This document shows positions 1 through 6,315 of a DNA stretch of 15,766 nucleotides, piece after piece. Each line of letters starts with the position of its first letter. Within the stretch, counting starts at the first letter, position 1. Location: assembly GCA_945867255.1 (NCBI GenBank), contig CAMBHV010000008.1:1-15766 (forward strand). Direction: 5' to 3'. Both the position numbers and the translations under genes were made by a program. The stretch comes from an uncultured Clostridia bacterium. GTDB lineage: Bacteria; Bacillota; Clostridia; Oscillospirales; Ruminococcaceae. The notes under the pieces were generated by a model that made no database searches, had not been told where the DNA came from, and worked only from the letters and a program-made list of their open reading frames with translations.

Positions 1-1337
1 AGGCGTGTGCCGTCTGAGGCGAAGCGCCAACGATACAGGCTTCGGTGCGCTACCAGCGTACAGAGCATTGCGCAGACACCACTGGCAGCCCCAAGAACGA
101 TGCCTGCATTCACAATAAGCCCACCGGCCAGCACCATGCCCGCCAAGAACAGCGCAGAAGCCAGCAAGGGAAGAGCCAGCGACAGGGATGCTGTGCCGGA
201 TGCAAATAGGCGGTTCTCGCCGTCAAAATGCTGGGCCAGCTGGGCTTTTGCCTTGGCCAGCATCCGGGCGAAGTTTTCATCTGCGTGCGCAAAGGAAAAA
301 TCTGGTCCGTCAGAAAATAGCGCATGAAAAAAAGTGCGCTGATAATCTGGTGCGGTCTCGGCAATTTGCGCCTTTTGGTGCAGGATGATTTCTGGCTTTT
401 TCTCGCTGCCCGCAGCCTCGATGGTAAGAAGGCCTTGACGGGCAAACTCATATACCAGCGCAAACAGGTCGCGGTCATCTGCGCAGCTGTCCACAATATA
501 GCCAACCTCTGCCGCGCTGATCCCTTGAGGCGGAGCAGAGCAAAGCTGCGGCGCAACACGCGCACGCTGCGAAAGAAGTGCATATACCAGTGCCACAAGC
601 GCAACAAGCGCTGCCAGCCCCAGCACAACCGCGGATATCAGCCAGGGCGCCTGACGCGCGCCAACAAAATATCCTTCCGGAAGGATCGTGTTGAGAATGA
701 TATCCTGCCCGGGCTGCAGGGGTTGCCCACATACAAAGCTGGCTGCCTGTGCGCTTACCGTTACGGAGATATCCTGCTGGGCCTGTACGGAAAATGCCTG
801 TACGGCACTTTCCGGCAGGGGTTTTTCGAACTGGATCCGCCAACTTGCTGTCTGGATGGGCACCTGCCAGTTCGGTCCGATGGGAGAATACAGGAACTCA
901 TCGTATTCGGCCACACGGTCTGCCCCAAAATCATAAGAGTAATGCAGCGTATAAGTTTGCGTTCCGGTGACGGTGGAATCTTCATCTCCAATGCGAATGA
1001 AAAACACACCATCGTCCGTGGATGTTTCAAAAGGTACACCATCCACTTGTACATTGGTCACCTTTGCCTTATAAGGCATCTGCACGGTGCCCGCGGAGGT
1101 GTTTTTTTCCAGGAGAGTCTCAAGGTTCAAGGCACGGTAAATACCGTGGCTGGGTGATGAAAAATTCACGACGATAGTCTCTGTGACATCCAGCACGGCG
1201 TTTTCATGTAAAATGGCATCACCCTCAAAGCTGACGATGGAATAATCGGCAGATACAGGCTCGGTTTCACACAGTGCCGGGGCCGCACAGAAAAACACAG
1301 CTAGTGCGGCAGCTGCAATACAGAATATACGTTTCAA
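1..1337 (-). CDS. DUF2207 family exported membrane protein (3' end outside window)
   Basis: One uninterrupted frame of 445 codons runs leftwards from a TTG start to the window edge, so the C-terminus is missing. The start is set by AAGGAGG seven bases upstream (1345-1351); no in-frame ATG lies nearby. Residues 1-23 form a signal peptide (basic start, Ala-rich hydrophobic core, ALC before the mature chain). The next 200 residues are an extracytoplasmic domain with the HGIYR signature typical of DUF2207/YciQ-like proteins. A membrane helix follows at about 230-255, then a cytoplasmic segment resembling the winged-helix-like part of the family (FALVYEFARQGLLTIE), and a second hydrophobic pair near 380-430. 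DUF2207 proteins are bacterial membrane proteins of unknown function. The family call rests on overall architecture and the HGIYR segment; no biochemical role can be inferred. Confidence 0.8.
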   Translation of the reverse strand, partial: MKRIFCIAAAALAVFFCAAPALCETEPVSADYSIVSFEGDAILHENAVLDVTETIVVNFSSPSHGIYRALNLETLLEKNTSAGTVQMPYKAKVTNVQVDGVPFETSTDDGVFFIRIGDEDSTVTGTQTYTLHYSYDFGADRVAEYDEFLYSPIGPNWQVPIQTASWRIQFEKPLPESAVQAFSVQAQQDISVTVSAQAASFVCGQPLQPGQDIILNTILPEGYFVGARQAPWLISAVVLGLAALVALVALVYALLSQRARVAPQLCSAPPQGISAAEVGYIVDSCADDRDLFALVYEFARQGLLTIEAAGSEKKPEIILHQKAQIAETAPDYQRTFFHALFSDGPDFSFAHADENFARMLAKAKAQLAQHFDGENRLFASGTASLSLALPLLASALFLAGMVLAGGLIVNAGIVLGAASGVCAMLCTLVAHRSLYRWRFASDGTR

Positions 1338-1376
1338 TTCGGTTCCTCCTTCTTCAAGGGAAGCGTTTCATTTCCC

Positions 1377-1385
1377 AGTATAGCA
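1377..1385 (-). promoter_or_regulatory. Extended -10 promoter of the DUF2207 gene
   Basis: Read on the minus strand, TGC-TATACT is an extended -10 element (TGn + TATAAT-like) about 33 bases upstream of the ribosome binding site. No good -35 sits at 16-18 bases, which is usual for extended -10 promoters. The 11-mer TGTGCTATACT recurs exactly in the rplJ promoter. Confidence 0.5.
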
Positions 1386-1420
1386 CAATTCTTTGCACAA
1401 GGTGTGCCTTTTCTTTCCCC

Positions 1421-1449
1421 TTGCAAATAAATCATAGATAAGGTATCAT
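1421..1449 (+). promoter_or_regulatory. Promoter of the COG2426 gene
   Basis: TTGCAA at 1421-1426 and TATCAT at 1444-1449 are separated by 17 bases, placing a start near 1456. It diverges from the DUF2207 promoter. A transcript starting there would make the most upstream possible start codon (GTG 1463) unlikely, supporting a start near 1517-1520. Confidence 0.55.
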
Positions 1450-1519
1450 AATAAAACATTGTGTGTTGACGCGGCGTACCGTGTGCATGAACTTAAACAG
1501 GGAAGGGGCTTACCGAGTG

Positions 1520-2002
1520 ATGGCAGGCTTGTTTGGAAAATATTTCTGGGTATTTTTTGTTTCGATGATTCCTATTGTGGAACTGCGCGGGGCTATCCCT
1601 ATTGGGGTGGTCGGCCAGCAGTTGCCACTTTTGCCGGTGCTTGCGGTTGCCATTGTGGGGAATATGCTGCCGGTGCCGGTGATCCTTTTGTTTGCAAAGC
1701 GGGTATTGCTTTGGTGTTGCACCTGGCCGGGTATTTTTGGGCGTGTTTTTTCGAAGATTCACGAAAAAGGTATGAAAGCCGGCGCAAAAATGCAACAAAA
1801 GGCGGGCCGCAGTGTATACGTGGGATTGTTCTTGTTTGTGGCGATTCCGCTGCCCGGTACAGGTGCGTGGACGGGTTCGCTGGCGGCTACCCTGCTGGAT
1901 CTGAAATTCTGGCCTAGTGTGTTGGCGGTGATGCTTGGCGTAGTGAGTGCAGGGCTTATCATGTTAACGCTTTCACAGCTGGGTGTAATGGCTATTTACT
2001 GA
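1520..2002 (+). CDS. COG2426 / small multidrug export-type membrane protein
   Basis: A 160-residue, very hydrophobic protein with about four to five membrane segments. The N-terminal SMIPIVELRGAIPIG segment and the later AIPLPGTGAWTGSLAA segment are the two signature stretches of the Sm_multidrug_ex (COG2426, PF06695) family, here separated by a short basic loop (KGMKAGAKMQQKAGR). The family name implies export of small molecules, but the transport function is poorly tested, so the substrate is unknown. The frame is open from GTG 1463. I chose ATG 1520 because GGAAGGGG (1501-1508) lies at a suitable distance; GTG 1517 fits equally well and would add one residue. The gene is monocistronic, between its own promoter and a strong terminator. 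Confidence 0.8.
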   Translation: MAGLFGKYFWVFFVSMIPIVELRGAIPIGVVGQQLPLLPVLAVAIVGNMLPVPVILLFAKRVLLWCCTWPGIFGRVFSKIHEKGMKAGAKMQQKAGRSVYVGLFLFVAIPLPGTGAWTGSLAATLLDLKFWPSVLAVMLGVVSAGLIMLTLSQLGVMAIY

Positions 2003-2014
2003 AATGTCATCTAC

Positions 2015-2066
2015 AAAGCCGGGAAAAGGAAATTGCGCCTTTTCCCGGCTTTTATAATTTTTTCGC
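2015..2066 (+). terminator. Intrinsic terminator after the COG2426 gene
   Basis: A perfect 15-bp stem (2015-2029 with 2038-2052) closes an 8-base loop and is followed by a T-rich run to 2063. It starts 12 bases after the stop codon and isolates the gene from the sigma factor operon. Confidence 0.92.
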
Positions 2067-2071
2067 TGGCT

Positions 2072-2100
2072 TGAAGAAAGTATATGCTTTGCGCCGTTAC
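2072..2100 (+). promoter_or_regulatory. Possible ECF-type promoter of the sigma factor operon
   Basis: TGAAGAA (2072-2078), 16 bases, then CGTTAC (2095-2100) resembles the bipartite promoters of ECF sigma factors (GAA-rich -35, CGT-type -10). No convincing housekeeping promoter is seen in the interval; TTGAAG to TACATA has 21-base spacing. ECF operons are often self-regulated, so this would be an autoregulatory site. The match is partial. Confidence 0.35.
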
Positions 2101-2106
2101 ATAGGT

Positions 2107-2201
2107 GCAGGGCGGAAAGTGCGGGCCGCCTGCAGAAAAGGCAGCGCCTTTTTTTGCCATGTCCCGCACGCTGAATAACCGCCCCCGCCCGCACGGGGGC
2201 G
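2107..2201 (+). promoter_or_regulatory. Structured leader of the sigma factor operon (three hairpins)
   Basis: Three consecutive inverted repeats fill this stretch. The first is 2107-2115 with 2126-2133 (8 bp, one bulge). The second is 2136-2142 with 2146-2152, a 7-bp stem with a 3-base loop running directly into T residues to 2155, so it resembles a small terminator. The third is 2180-2187 with 2194-2201, an 8-bp pure G/C stem. They lie between the putative promoter and the ribosome binding site. The structure is visible in sequence; a regulatory role is inferred. Confidence 0.5.
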
Positions 2202-2222
2202 TGTGGGAAAGGGGGCAAGCGC

Positions 2223-2240
2223 ATGGCGCGACACAATTGA
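2223..2240 (+). promoter_or_regulatory. Five-codon upstream reading frame coupled to the sigma factor start
   Basis: AAAGGGGG (2208-2215) is spaced ideally from ATG 2223, which opens a frame of only five codons (MARHN) ending in TGA at 2238-2240. That TGA overlaps the TTG (2237-2239) that best fits as the sigma factor start. The arrangement suggests translational coupling through a mini-ORF. A one-base sequencing error joining this ATG to the sigma frame is the main alternative. Confidence 0.4.
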
Positions 2241-2767
2241 CGCAACAGGAATTTACAGCGTTGATGCAGCAGTATGAAAAGCTGGTATATACCATATGCC
2301 GTCAGTTTGTGGGCGATGATGCGCTGGCTGAAGACCTTGCCCAGGAAACATTTCTTTCCGCATGGATGCATCGGGACGACTGCCCGCCCGGCAGCTATAA
2401 ACCGTGGTTGGCGCGTATCGCGACAAATAAAGCAAAAGATTACCTGAAAAGCGCATATCATCGGCGTGTACATGCAGAGGAAGACGAAAAGTTGCCGGTG
2501 CTGGCCGGGGCAGACCCGGCACAGGGGCCAGAGCAACAGCTGCTTACAAAAGACGGCGCCGCATGTATCGAACAGGATATTCGCGCACTGAAAGAACCAT
2601 ATCACCTTGTAAGCGTGGCATATTTTCTGGAGGAAAAGCCGCCAGATCAAATTGCACAGGAACTGGGGCGCCCGGTGAAGACAGTGCATACGCAATTGGC
2701 TCGCGCAAGGCGCATATTACAGCAAAAATGGAAAGAAAGGGGAATGCAGAATGGAACTGTTCCATGA
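2237..2767 (+). CDS. ECF-type RNA polymerase sigma factor
   Basis: A 176-residue sigma-70 family protein of extracytoplasmic-function type. Residues 6-75 are sigma region 2 (the DDALAEDLAQETFLSAW stretch is the core polymerase/-10 contact region). Residues 112-165 are region 4 with its helix-turn-helix (QIAQELGRPVKTVHTQLARAR) that reads the -35. Residues 76-110 are the variable linker. It would direct polymerase to its own small regulon. The frame is open from GTG 2105, but a family-like N-terminus (MTQQEFTALMQQYEKLV) starts at TTG 2237; GTG 2201 is a second option. Its 3' end overlaps the anti-sigma gene by 17 bases, which is typical of co-translated sigma/anti-sigma pairs. Family assignment is firm; the start is less so. 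Confidence 0.88.
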   Translation: MTQQEFTALMQQYEKLVYTICRQFVGDDALAEDLAQETFLSAWMHRDDCPPGSYKPWLARIATNKAKDYLKSAYHRRVHAEEDEKLPVLAGADPAQGPEQQLLTKDGAACIEQDIRALKEPYHLVSVAYFLEEKPPDQIAQELGRPVKTVHTQLARARRILQQKWKERGMQNGTVP

Positions 2768-3221
2768 AAACGGCCATTTGACGCAGGAAGGGTTTCAGGC
2801 CCTGATAAACGGGAAACTGGATGAAATGGGCCGCCTGGAAGCAGCGGAACACCTGAGCTTCTGCGACGAGTGCCTCTTGAGGTACACGGCCCTTTTGGAG
2901 AATGAGGACCTTACCGCACCATCGGAACCGCTTGCCGCAGGCGTGTGGCAGCGTATCCGTCGGCGTACCATGCGTGTATTTACAAGCCGGTATGCCACTG
3001 CGGCGGCCGCCGCAGTGTTTGCGTTGATCATCTGGGGCACAGGGGTGTTTCAGAACATGGGCGGCATGCACCAGGCAAGGCCCTCTGCGCCGCCCGAGCC
3101 GAAAGCCTATGCTGGCACGGTCACTTCTCGTATGAATGAATTTGTCAGTGAGACCAGCCAGCAGATTGGCACGGCTATTTCAGATTTCTTCGCCCAGTTC
3201 CAGAAGGGCGCACAACAGTAA
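2751..3221 (+). CDS. Zinc-finger anti-sigma factor, single-pass membrane protein
   Basis: A 156-residue protein whose N-terminal 50 residues carry His34-X3-Cys38-X2-Cys41, the ZAS (zinc-containing anti-sigma) motif. A basic stretch (RIRRRTMR) precedes one Ala-rich membrane helix at about 81-100, and a roughly 55-residue Pro/Ser-rich tail lies outside the cell. By family rule the cytoplasmic domain holds the ECF sigma factor inactive until an envelope signal acts on the tail or on a partner. The ATG is preceded by AAAGGGGA eight bases upstream and lies inside the end of the sigma gene, strongly supporting the pairing. The tail is short and has no recognisable sensor domain, which hints that the two membrane proteins downstream provide sensing. 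Confidence 0.82.
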   Translation: MELFHENGHLTQEGFQALINGKLDEMGRLEAAEHLSFCDECLLRYTALLENEDLTAPSEPLAAGVWQRIRRRTMRVFTSRYATAAAAAVFALIIWGTGVFQNMGGMHQARPSAPPEPKAYAGTVTSRMNEFVSETSQQIGTAISDFFAQFQKGAQQ

Positions 3222-3235
3222 AGGAGAGAACAACG

Positions 3236-3820
3236 ATGAAACGAAAAAGCGGATTCCTCACATTCTGCTTCGCATTTTGCCCCGGCGCGGGTCAGATGTA
3301 CCAGGGGTATATGAAACGAGGCACTTCCCTTTTGGTGCTGTTTATGCTTATTATCATGGCAGGAGTGCTTTTGAATCTGACTCCGCTGGGGCTTTTCTCG
3401 CTTGTGGTCTGGATGTATTCGTTCTTTGATACATTTAATATCCGCAGCCGTGCGATCGCAGGCGAAGCCGTACCGGAGGATGCCTGGCTGGTGGATCCGG
3501 AAAGCCTTGCCGGTGGAAACTGGAAACGTCTGGTGGAAAAGCGCCACCGCGTGCTGGGGATCGCGCTGATCGCAGTGGGCGTATACGCATTGTATGCAAA
3601 CTTTATTGCCCCGGCTTTGTGGGGGCTTGTATATACATTTGGCCTCACCTGGCTGGGCACGCTGTTGAGCAGCCTTACCACTACGATTGTGGCGGTGGTG
3701 TTGATTGGGTTTGGCGTGTTCCTGATGAAAGGAACGGAGACAAAAGCTTCCGGACAGGAAGAAGATTATGTTGCGTTCCGTGGCGCGGATGATGTACAGG
3801 AGGAGAACAAGCATGAATGA
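3236..3820 (+). CDS. TM2-like multi-pass membrane protein of the sigma factor operon
   Basis: A 194-residue protein with four predicted membrane segments (about 31-47, 50-66, 105-122, 148-165) and a 35-residue loop rich in acidic residues after the first pair. The N-terminal FCPGAGQMYQGYMKRG segment is the 'G-G-Q-x-Y-x-G' type entry seen in TM2-domain and similar small membrane proteins that often accompany ECF or LiaFSR-type envelope stress genes. AAAGGAGAG lies eight to ten bases before the ATG. It starts 14 bases after the anti-sigma stop and overlaps the next gene by 8 bases, so it is clearly in the operon. Function is unknown; a role in sensing or in regulating the anti-sigma factor is inferred from position only. 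Confidence 0.65.
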   Translation: MKRKSGFLTFCFAFCPGAGQMYQGYMKRGTSLLVLFMLIIMAGVLLNLTPLGLFSLVVWMYSFFDTFNIRSRAIAGEAVPEDAWLVDPESLAGGNWKRLVEKRHRVLGIALIAVGVYALYANFIAPALWGLVYTFGLTWLGTLLSSLTTTIVAVVLIGFGVFLMKGTETKASGQEEDYVAFRGADDVQEENKHE

Positions 3821-4796
3821 GGAAAGCAATGTTCAGCAGCCGATGACGGCACAGGCCTCTGCACCACAGCAGCCGCAGAGCACATATTGCGGGGCACAAG
3901 CCCCGCGCAAGGTGCGCCGGGTAGGAACATTTACGATGGGCTTATGCCTTGTTGTAGTGGGCATTGCGCTTGTGATCAACATGTTTCGCCCAAGTTGGAA
4001 TATGCTGTATTTGTTCCGTTTGGCACCGCTGGTGCTGGTGGCGCTGGGTGTTGAACTGTTGATTGCTTCCGCTACAAAGGGTGATACAAAGCTAAAGTAT
4101 GATTTTTTATCGGTAATACTTTGTTTCTTCCTCTTGGTGACTGGTTTTATCGGTGTGGCCGGAATGAAACTGGCGGAGTATGTATCGCCGGAGAATATCT
4201 ACCACATGGAGCAGATGGAAAATCAGTGGGAAGAAGCGGTGGGCACTGCTCTTGCGGCAGATCCGAATGTGAAGAATGTAGAAACATACGTGAACTACAG
4301 TTTCAGCTGGCCGGAGCGTATTGCAATGCCCGCATCTCTCTCTGAGCTGGGGCAGGATGCTGTTGCAAGCGTGACACTGGCCGGCGAGTTTAAGGATGTG
4401 CAAATGTTTCTGCAGTCCGCACAGCCCGTTGTGCAGGCCATAAAGGCCTGTGGCGTAGAAACCCCGGATATTTATCTATCTGCGGATGGCCCAAATCAGA
4501 CGCAGTATAACCTGAATATTCATGGCACATTTGAGCATGAGAAGGCAGTAACGGAATTAGACTCGTTTGTGACGGTACAACAGTGGGTGGAACAGGCTGG
4601 CTGTTATATGACGCCGGATGAGGCAGAACGCTGGCAAGCAGAACAAACGGATGCGACAAGAGAAGAAGAACTGGCCGCCAGAGAGAAAGAAGTGGCGATC
4701 CGGGAAGAGGAACTGGTTGCAAAAGAGGGCGAACTGGAAGCATGGGAAGGCGAGCTTTCCGCACGCGAGGAGGCGATGGAAAGCCAGACGGCCTGA
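3813..4796 (+). CDS. LiaF-like three-helix membrane protein with heptad-repeat tail
   Basis: A 327-residue protein. Residues 1-30 are Gln/Pro/Ala-rich and disordered-looking, followed by a basic patch (PRKVRRVG). Three membrane helices lie at about 38-58, 64-86 and 97-118, an arrangement like the N-terminal part of LiaF/LiaI-type envelope stress proteins. By the positive-inside rule the remaining 200 residues face outwards. They contain a mixed domain and, at 283-324, six exact-length heptads of the type REEELAA. AGGAGGAG (3800s) precedes ATG 3813, which overlaps the stop of the previous gene; the frame is open further up but that start lacks a ribosome binding site. It is the last gene of the sigma operon. 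It may sense envelope damage or anchor a complex; no enzymatic motif is visible. Confidence 0.62.
   Translation: MNEESNVQQPMTAQASAPQQPQSTYCGAQAPRKVRRVGTFTMGLCLVVVGIALVINMFRPSWNMLYLFRLAPLVLVALGVELLIASATKGDTKLKYDFLSVILCFFLLVTGFIGVAGMKLAEYVSPENIYHMEQMENQWEEAVGTALAADPNVKNVETYVNYSFSWPERIAMPASLSELGQDAVASVTLAGEFKDVQMFLQSAQPVVQAIKACGVETPDIYLSADGPNQTQYNLNIHGTFEHEKAVTELDSFVTVQQWVEQAGCYMTPDEAERWQAEQTDATREEELAAREKEVAIREEELVAKEGELEAWEGELSAREEAMESQTA
4659..4784 (+). repeat. Six 21-bp in-frame repeats encoding Glu-rich heptads
   Basis: Six consecutive 21-base units at the end of the LiaF-like gene encode REEELAA, REKEVAI, REEELVA, KEGELEA, WEGELSA and REEAMES. The DNA units are diverged but length is kept exactly. 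Only one strong hydrophobic position (Leu/Val/Met at place 5) is kept per unit, so it may form a single charged helix rather than a classical coiled coil. Confidence 0.85.
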
Positions 4797-4810
4797 AGAA
4801 AAGAAGCTGC

Positions 4811-4843
4811 AAAAACAGGGGGCGCACGGCAGTGCGTCCCCTG
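4811..4843 (-). terminator. Bidirectional terminator between convergent genes
   Basis: A 12-bp stem with one G-T pair (4816-4827 with 4832-4843) and a 4-base loop lies between the LiaF-like gene and the convergent EEP gene. On the minus strand it is followed by five T residues (4811-4815) and a further T-rich stretch, so it acts best for the EEP gene. On the plus strand the tail is only weakly T-rich. Confidence 0.8.
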
Positions 4844-4851
4844 TGGTTTAT

Positions 4852-5961
4852 TCAGGCACAAAGAGTAAATGTGAGCAATACAGGGTTGTGATCACTGTAG
4901 AGAAATCGTGTGTCCACATTCAGGGCTTTGGCGCATACGTTGTCGGAAACCAGAAAACCATCCACAACAGTAACATAGTTTACGCCATCCCGATACGGAA
5001 TGTCTGCCCCACGGCAGGTAGGGACCTGCATGCCGTTTTCGGCGGGCACAAAAGAAAAATGGTCGGGAAGATCTTCATCTCCCATATCTTGAACCCATGC
5101 AGGGTACTGCTGCCGGCATGCAAAAGCATGCCCGGTGCCATATAGAGCGTGGTTGAAATCCCCTCCCACGATCACATAGTTTCCCTTTTCATATTCTTCT
5201 TCGATCACCTGGTTCAAAAGTTCCAGCTGCTGGGCGCGTATCACACCGCCTTCATCATATGCAGACATATGGCTGTTGATCAGCACGAGCTGAGCTGCCT
5301 GCTCCTTTACAGGAAGGCGCATCAGAGTGAAACAACGATCCAAATCGGTAAATTTTATGAAGAAGCTGTCATCCACAGGGTAACTGCGCCGGATAGCTTG
5401 GTCTACTTTGTATCGGGAAAAGCTGGCAAGCCCGGCCAGCACAGCGCCGTGCGGGTCATGCAGGGGGTAAGCAAGATAAGCACTGTGAAAATTTTCTGCC
5501 CAGATCCTGCTGTAACCGGGCAAGGCCTGTGTGGCCATCAGACGCTGGTTGACATGATAGCTGCGGTCCGCCTTTTCATCCACTTCCTGAAGAAGATAAA
5601 AATCAGCATCCATTTCACACAATGTATGCAGTGCGCCACTGGTGTTGCACAGAACAGAGTCACGGCTGATGGCTTTGCCATATTGTCCCTGTGTGGGGGT
5701 GCCATCCAGCAGAGCGCCTGTATCCATGAAAAAAGAATACTCCGGCCCGTATGCACCGAAGCCAATGTTATAGCTGACGGCAGTATAGGGCGTTTCGGTG
5801 CATAGTTCAGTTGATATGGGTGCTTCTACCGTAAGGGCCAGGTAATCTTCGATGCGATAATAATGTGCCTGCATATATGCCACGTATCCACCGGCTACCA
5901 AACCGGTTGCCAATACAAATATGCCAAGTGCCCCCAGAATACGCCGAACCGCTTTTTTCAT
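4852..5961 (-). CDS. Membrane-anchored endonuclease/exonuclease/phosphatase (EEP) family protein
   Basis: A 369-residue protein with an N-terminal anchor (basic MKKAVRR, hydrophobic 8-29) followed by an extracytoplasmic EEP fold. The family's metal and catalytic positions are all visible: Asn65 in YNIG, Glu126 in LLQEVD, His231 in NSHMSAYD, Asp268/Asn270 in GGDFNH and Asp357/His358 in SDHNP. EEP enzymes cleave phosphodiester or phosphomonoester bonds using Mg2+; substrates range from nucleic acids to sphingomyelin and inositol phosphates, and nothing here fixes which. The frame is open to 6021, but ATG 5961 is preceded by AAGGAGA (5969-5975) and the upstream part is a hairpin, so the start is secure. 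The intact catalytic set suggests an active secreted-side phosphoesterase. Confidence 0.82.
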   Translation of the reverse strand: MKKAVRRILGALGIFVLATGLVAGGYVAYMQAHYYRIEDYLALTVEAPISTELCTETPYTAVSYNIGFGAYGPEYSFFMDTGALLDGTPTQGQYGKAISRDSVLCNTSGALHTLCEMDADFYLLQEVDEKADRSYHVNQRLMATQALPGYSRIWAENFHSAYLAYPLHDPHGAVLAGLASFSRYKVDQAIRRSYPVDDSFFIKFTDLDRCFTLMRLPVKEQAAQLVLINSHMSAYDEGGVIRAQQLELLNQVIEEEYEKGNYVIVGGDFNHALYGTGHAFACRQQYPAWVQDMGDEDLPDHFSFVPAENGMQVPTCRGADIPYRDGVNYVTVVDGFLVSDNVCAKALNVDTRFLYSDHNPVLLTFTLCA

Positions 5962-5977
5962 ATGATGTTCTCCTTGC

Positions 5978-6022
5978 AAAAAATAAAAGTGCAGCACAAA
6001 ACAGATCCGTTTGTGCTGCACT
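5978..6022 (-). promoter_or_regulatory. Terminator-like hairpin in the EEP gene leader (candidate attenuator)
   Basis: On the minus strand a perfect 13-bp stem (6010-6022 with 5988-6000) and 9-base loop are followed by TTTTATTTTTT (5978-5988), directly touching the AAGGAGA ribosome binding site. It has every feature of an intrinsic terminator, yet lies upstream of the gene, and no minus-strand gene precedes it for nearly 3 kb. Attenuation is therefore the simplest reading. Confidence 0.7.
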
Positions 6023-6060
6023 CTTTTCTCAAAACATGATGTTTAATAAACGGTATTAAC

Positions 6061-6066
6061 ATTATA
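6061..6066 (-). promoter_or_regulatory. -10 element of the EEP gene promoter
   Basis: A consensus TATAAT is read on the minus strand about 40 bases upstream of the leader hairpin, giving a start near 6054 and a leader of about 95 bases. The -35 region is poor. Confidence 0.4.
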
Positions 6067-6178
6067 AAGCATGTTGCAGTTGCATTTCTATTCGTGAAAA
6101 GTCCAAAGGAAGACGCCGCGTTTTGTGAAAAAGCAACAGATAAACCGAATCGTCTCCTGCGGCCCGCTCGGGCTGTGG

Positions 6179-6244
6179 TTTACATGCTCTTTGCACAGAA
6201 TATACGGCACTGCGCTTGTGGTTTAGCGGGTTCCATGGTAAACT
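6179..6244 (+). promoter_or_regulatory. Candidate promoters of the UMF1-phospholipase operon
   Basis: Two tandem candidates are visible: TTTACA (6179-6184), 16 bases, TATACG (6201-6206); and TTGTGG (6216-6221), 17 bases, TAAACT (6239-6244). Both are imperfect, and either would give a leader of 65-105 bases. Confidence 0.4.
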
Positions 6245-6315
6245 AAGCATAAACAGGTACGAGTGCAGGAACGCCGCGGTGCGGTAAGGTGCACCTGGAA
6301 GGAAGTGTGCGGGAG

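Larger units (their letters stand above)
5962..6315. other. Divergent intergenic region between the EEP and UMF1 genes
   Basis: This gene-free stretch holds the EEP leader hairpin and promoter on the minus strand. It also carries a 13-base perfect dyad AAACATGATGTTT at 6032-6044, and two candidate plus-strand promoters (6179-6206 and 6216-6244) for the transporter operon. I see nothing recognisable in 6067-6178; short frames there lack ribosome binding sites. Confidence 0.6.

Noticed and set aside
110..1054. Several minus-strand frames suggesting a frameshifted or degraded gene
   Set aside because: They are other-phase shadows; the DUF2207 frame from TTG 1337 is continuous to the window edge with a signal peptide and family signature.
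324..1157. Long plus-strand open frame (277 codons)
   Set aside because: Antisense to the DUF2207 coding frame, no family likeness and no ribosome binding site.
1359..1371. cre-like catabolite control site (GAAGCGTTTCA) before the DUF2207 gene
   Set aside because: The central CG is shifted by one base relative to the cre consensus, so half-site spacing is wrong.
1973..3071. Minus-strand frames of 240 and 175 codons across the sigma/anti-sigma genes
   Set aside because: They are antisense to well-supported sigma and anti-sigma genes, cross a strong terminator and resemble no protein.
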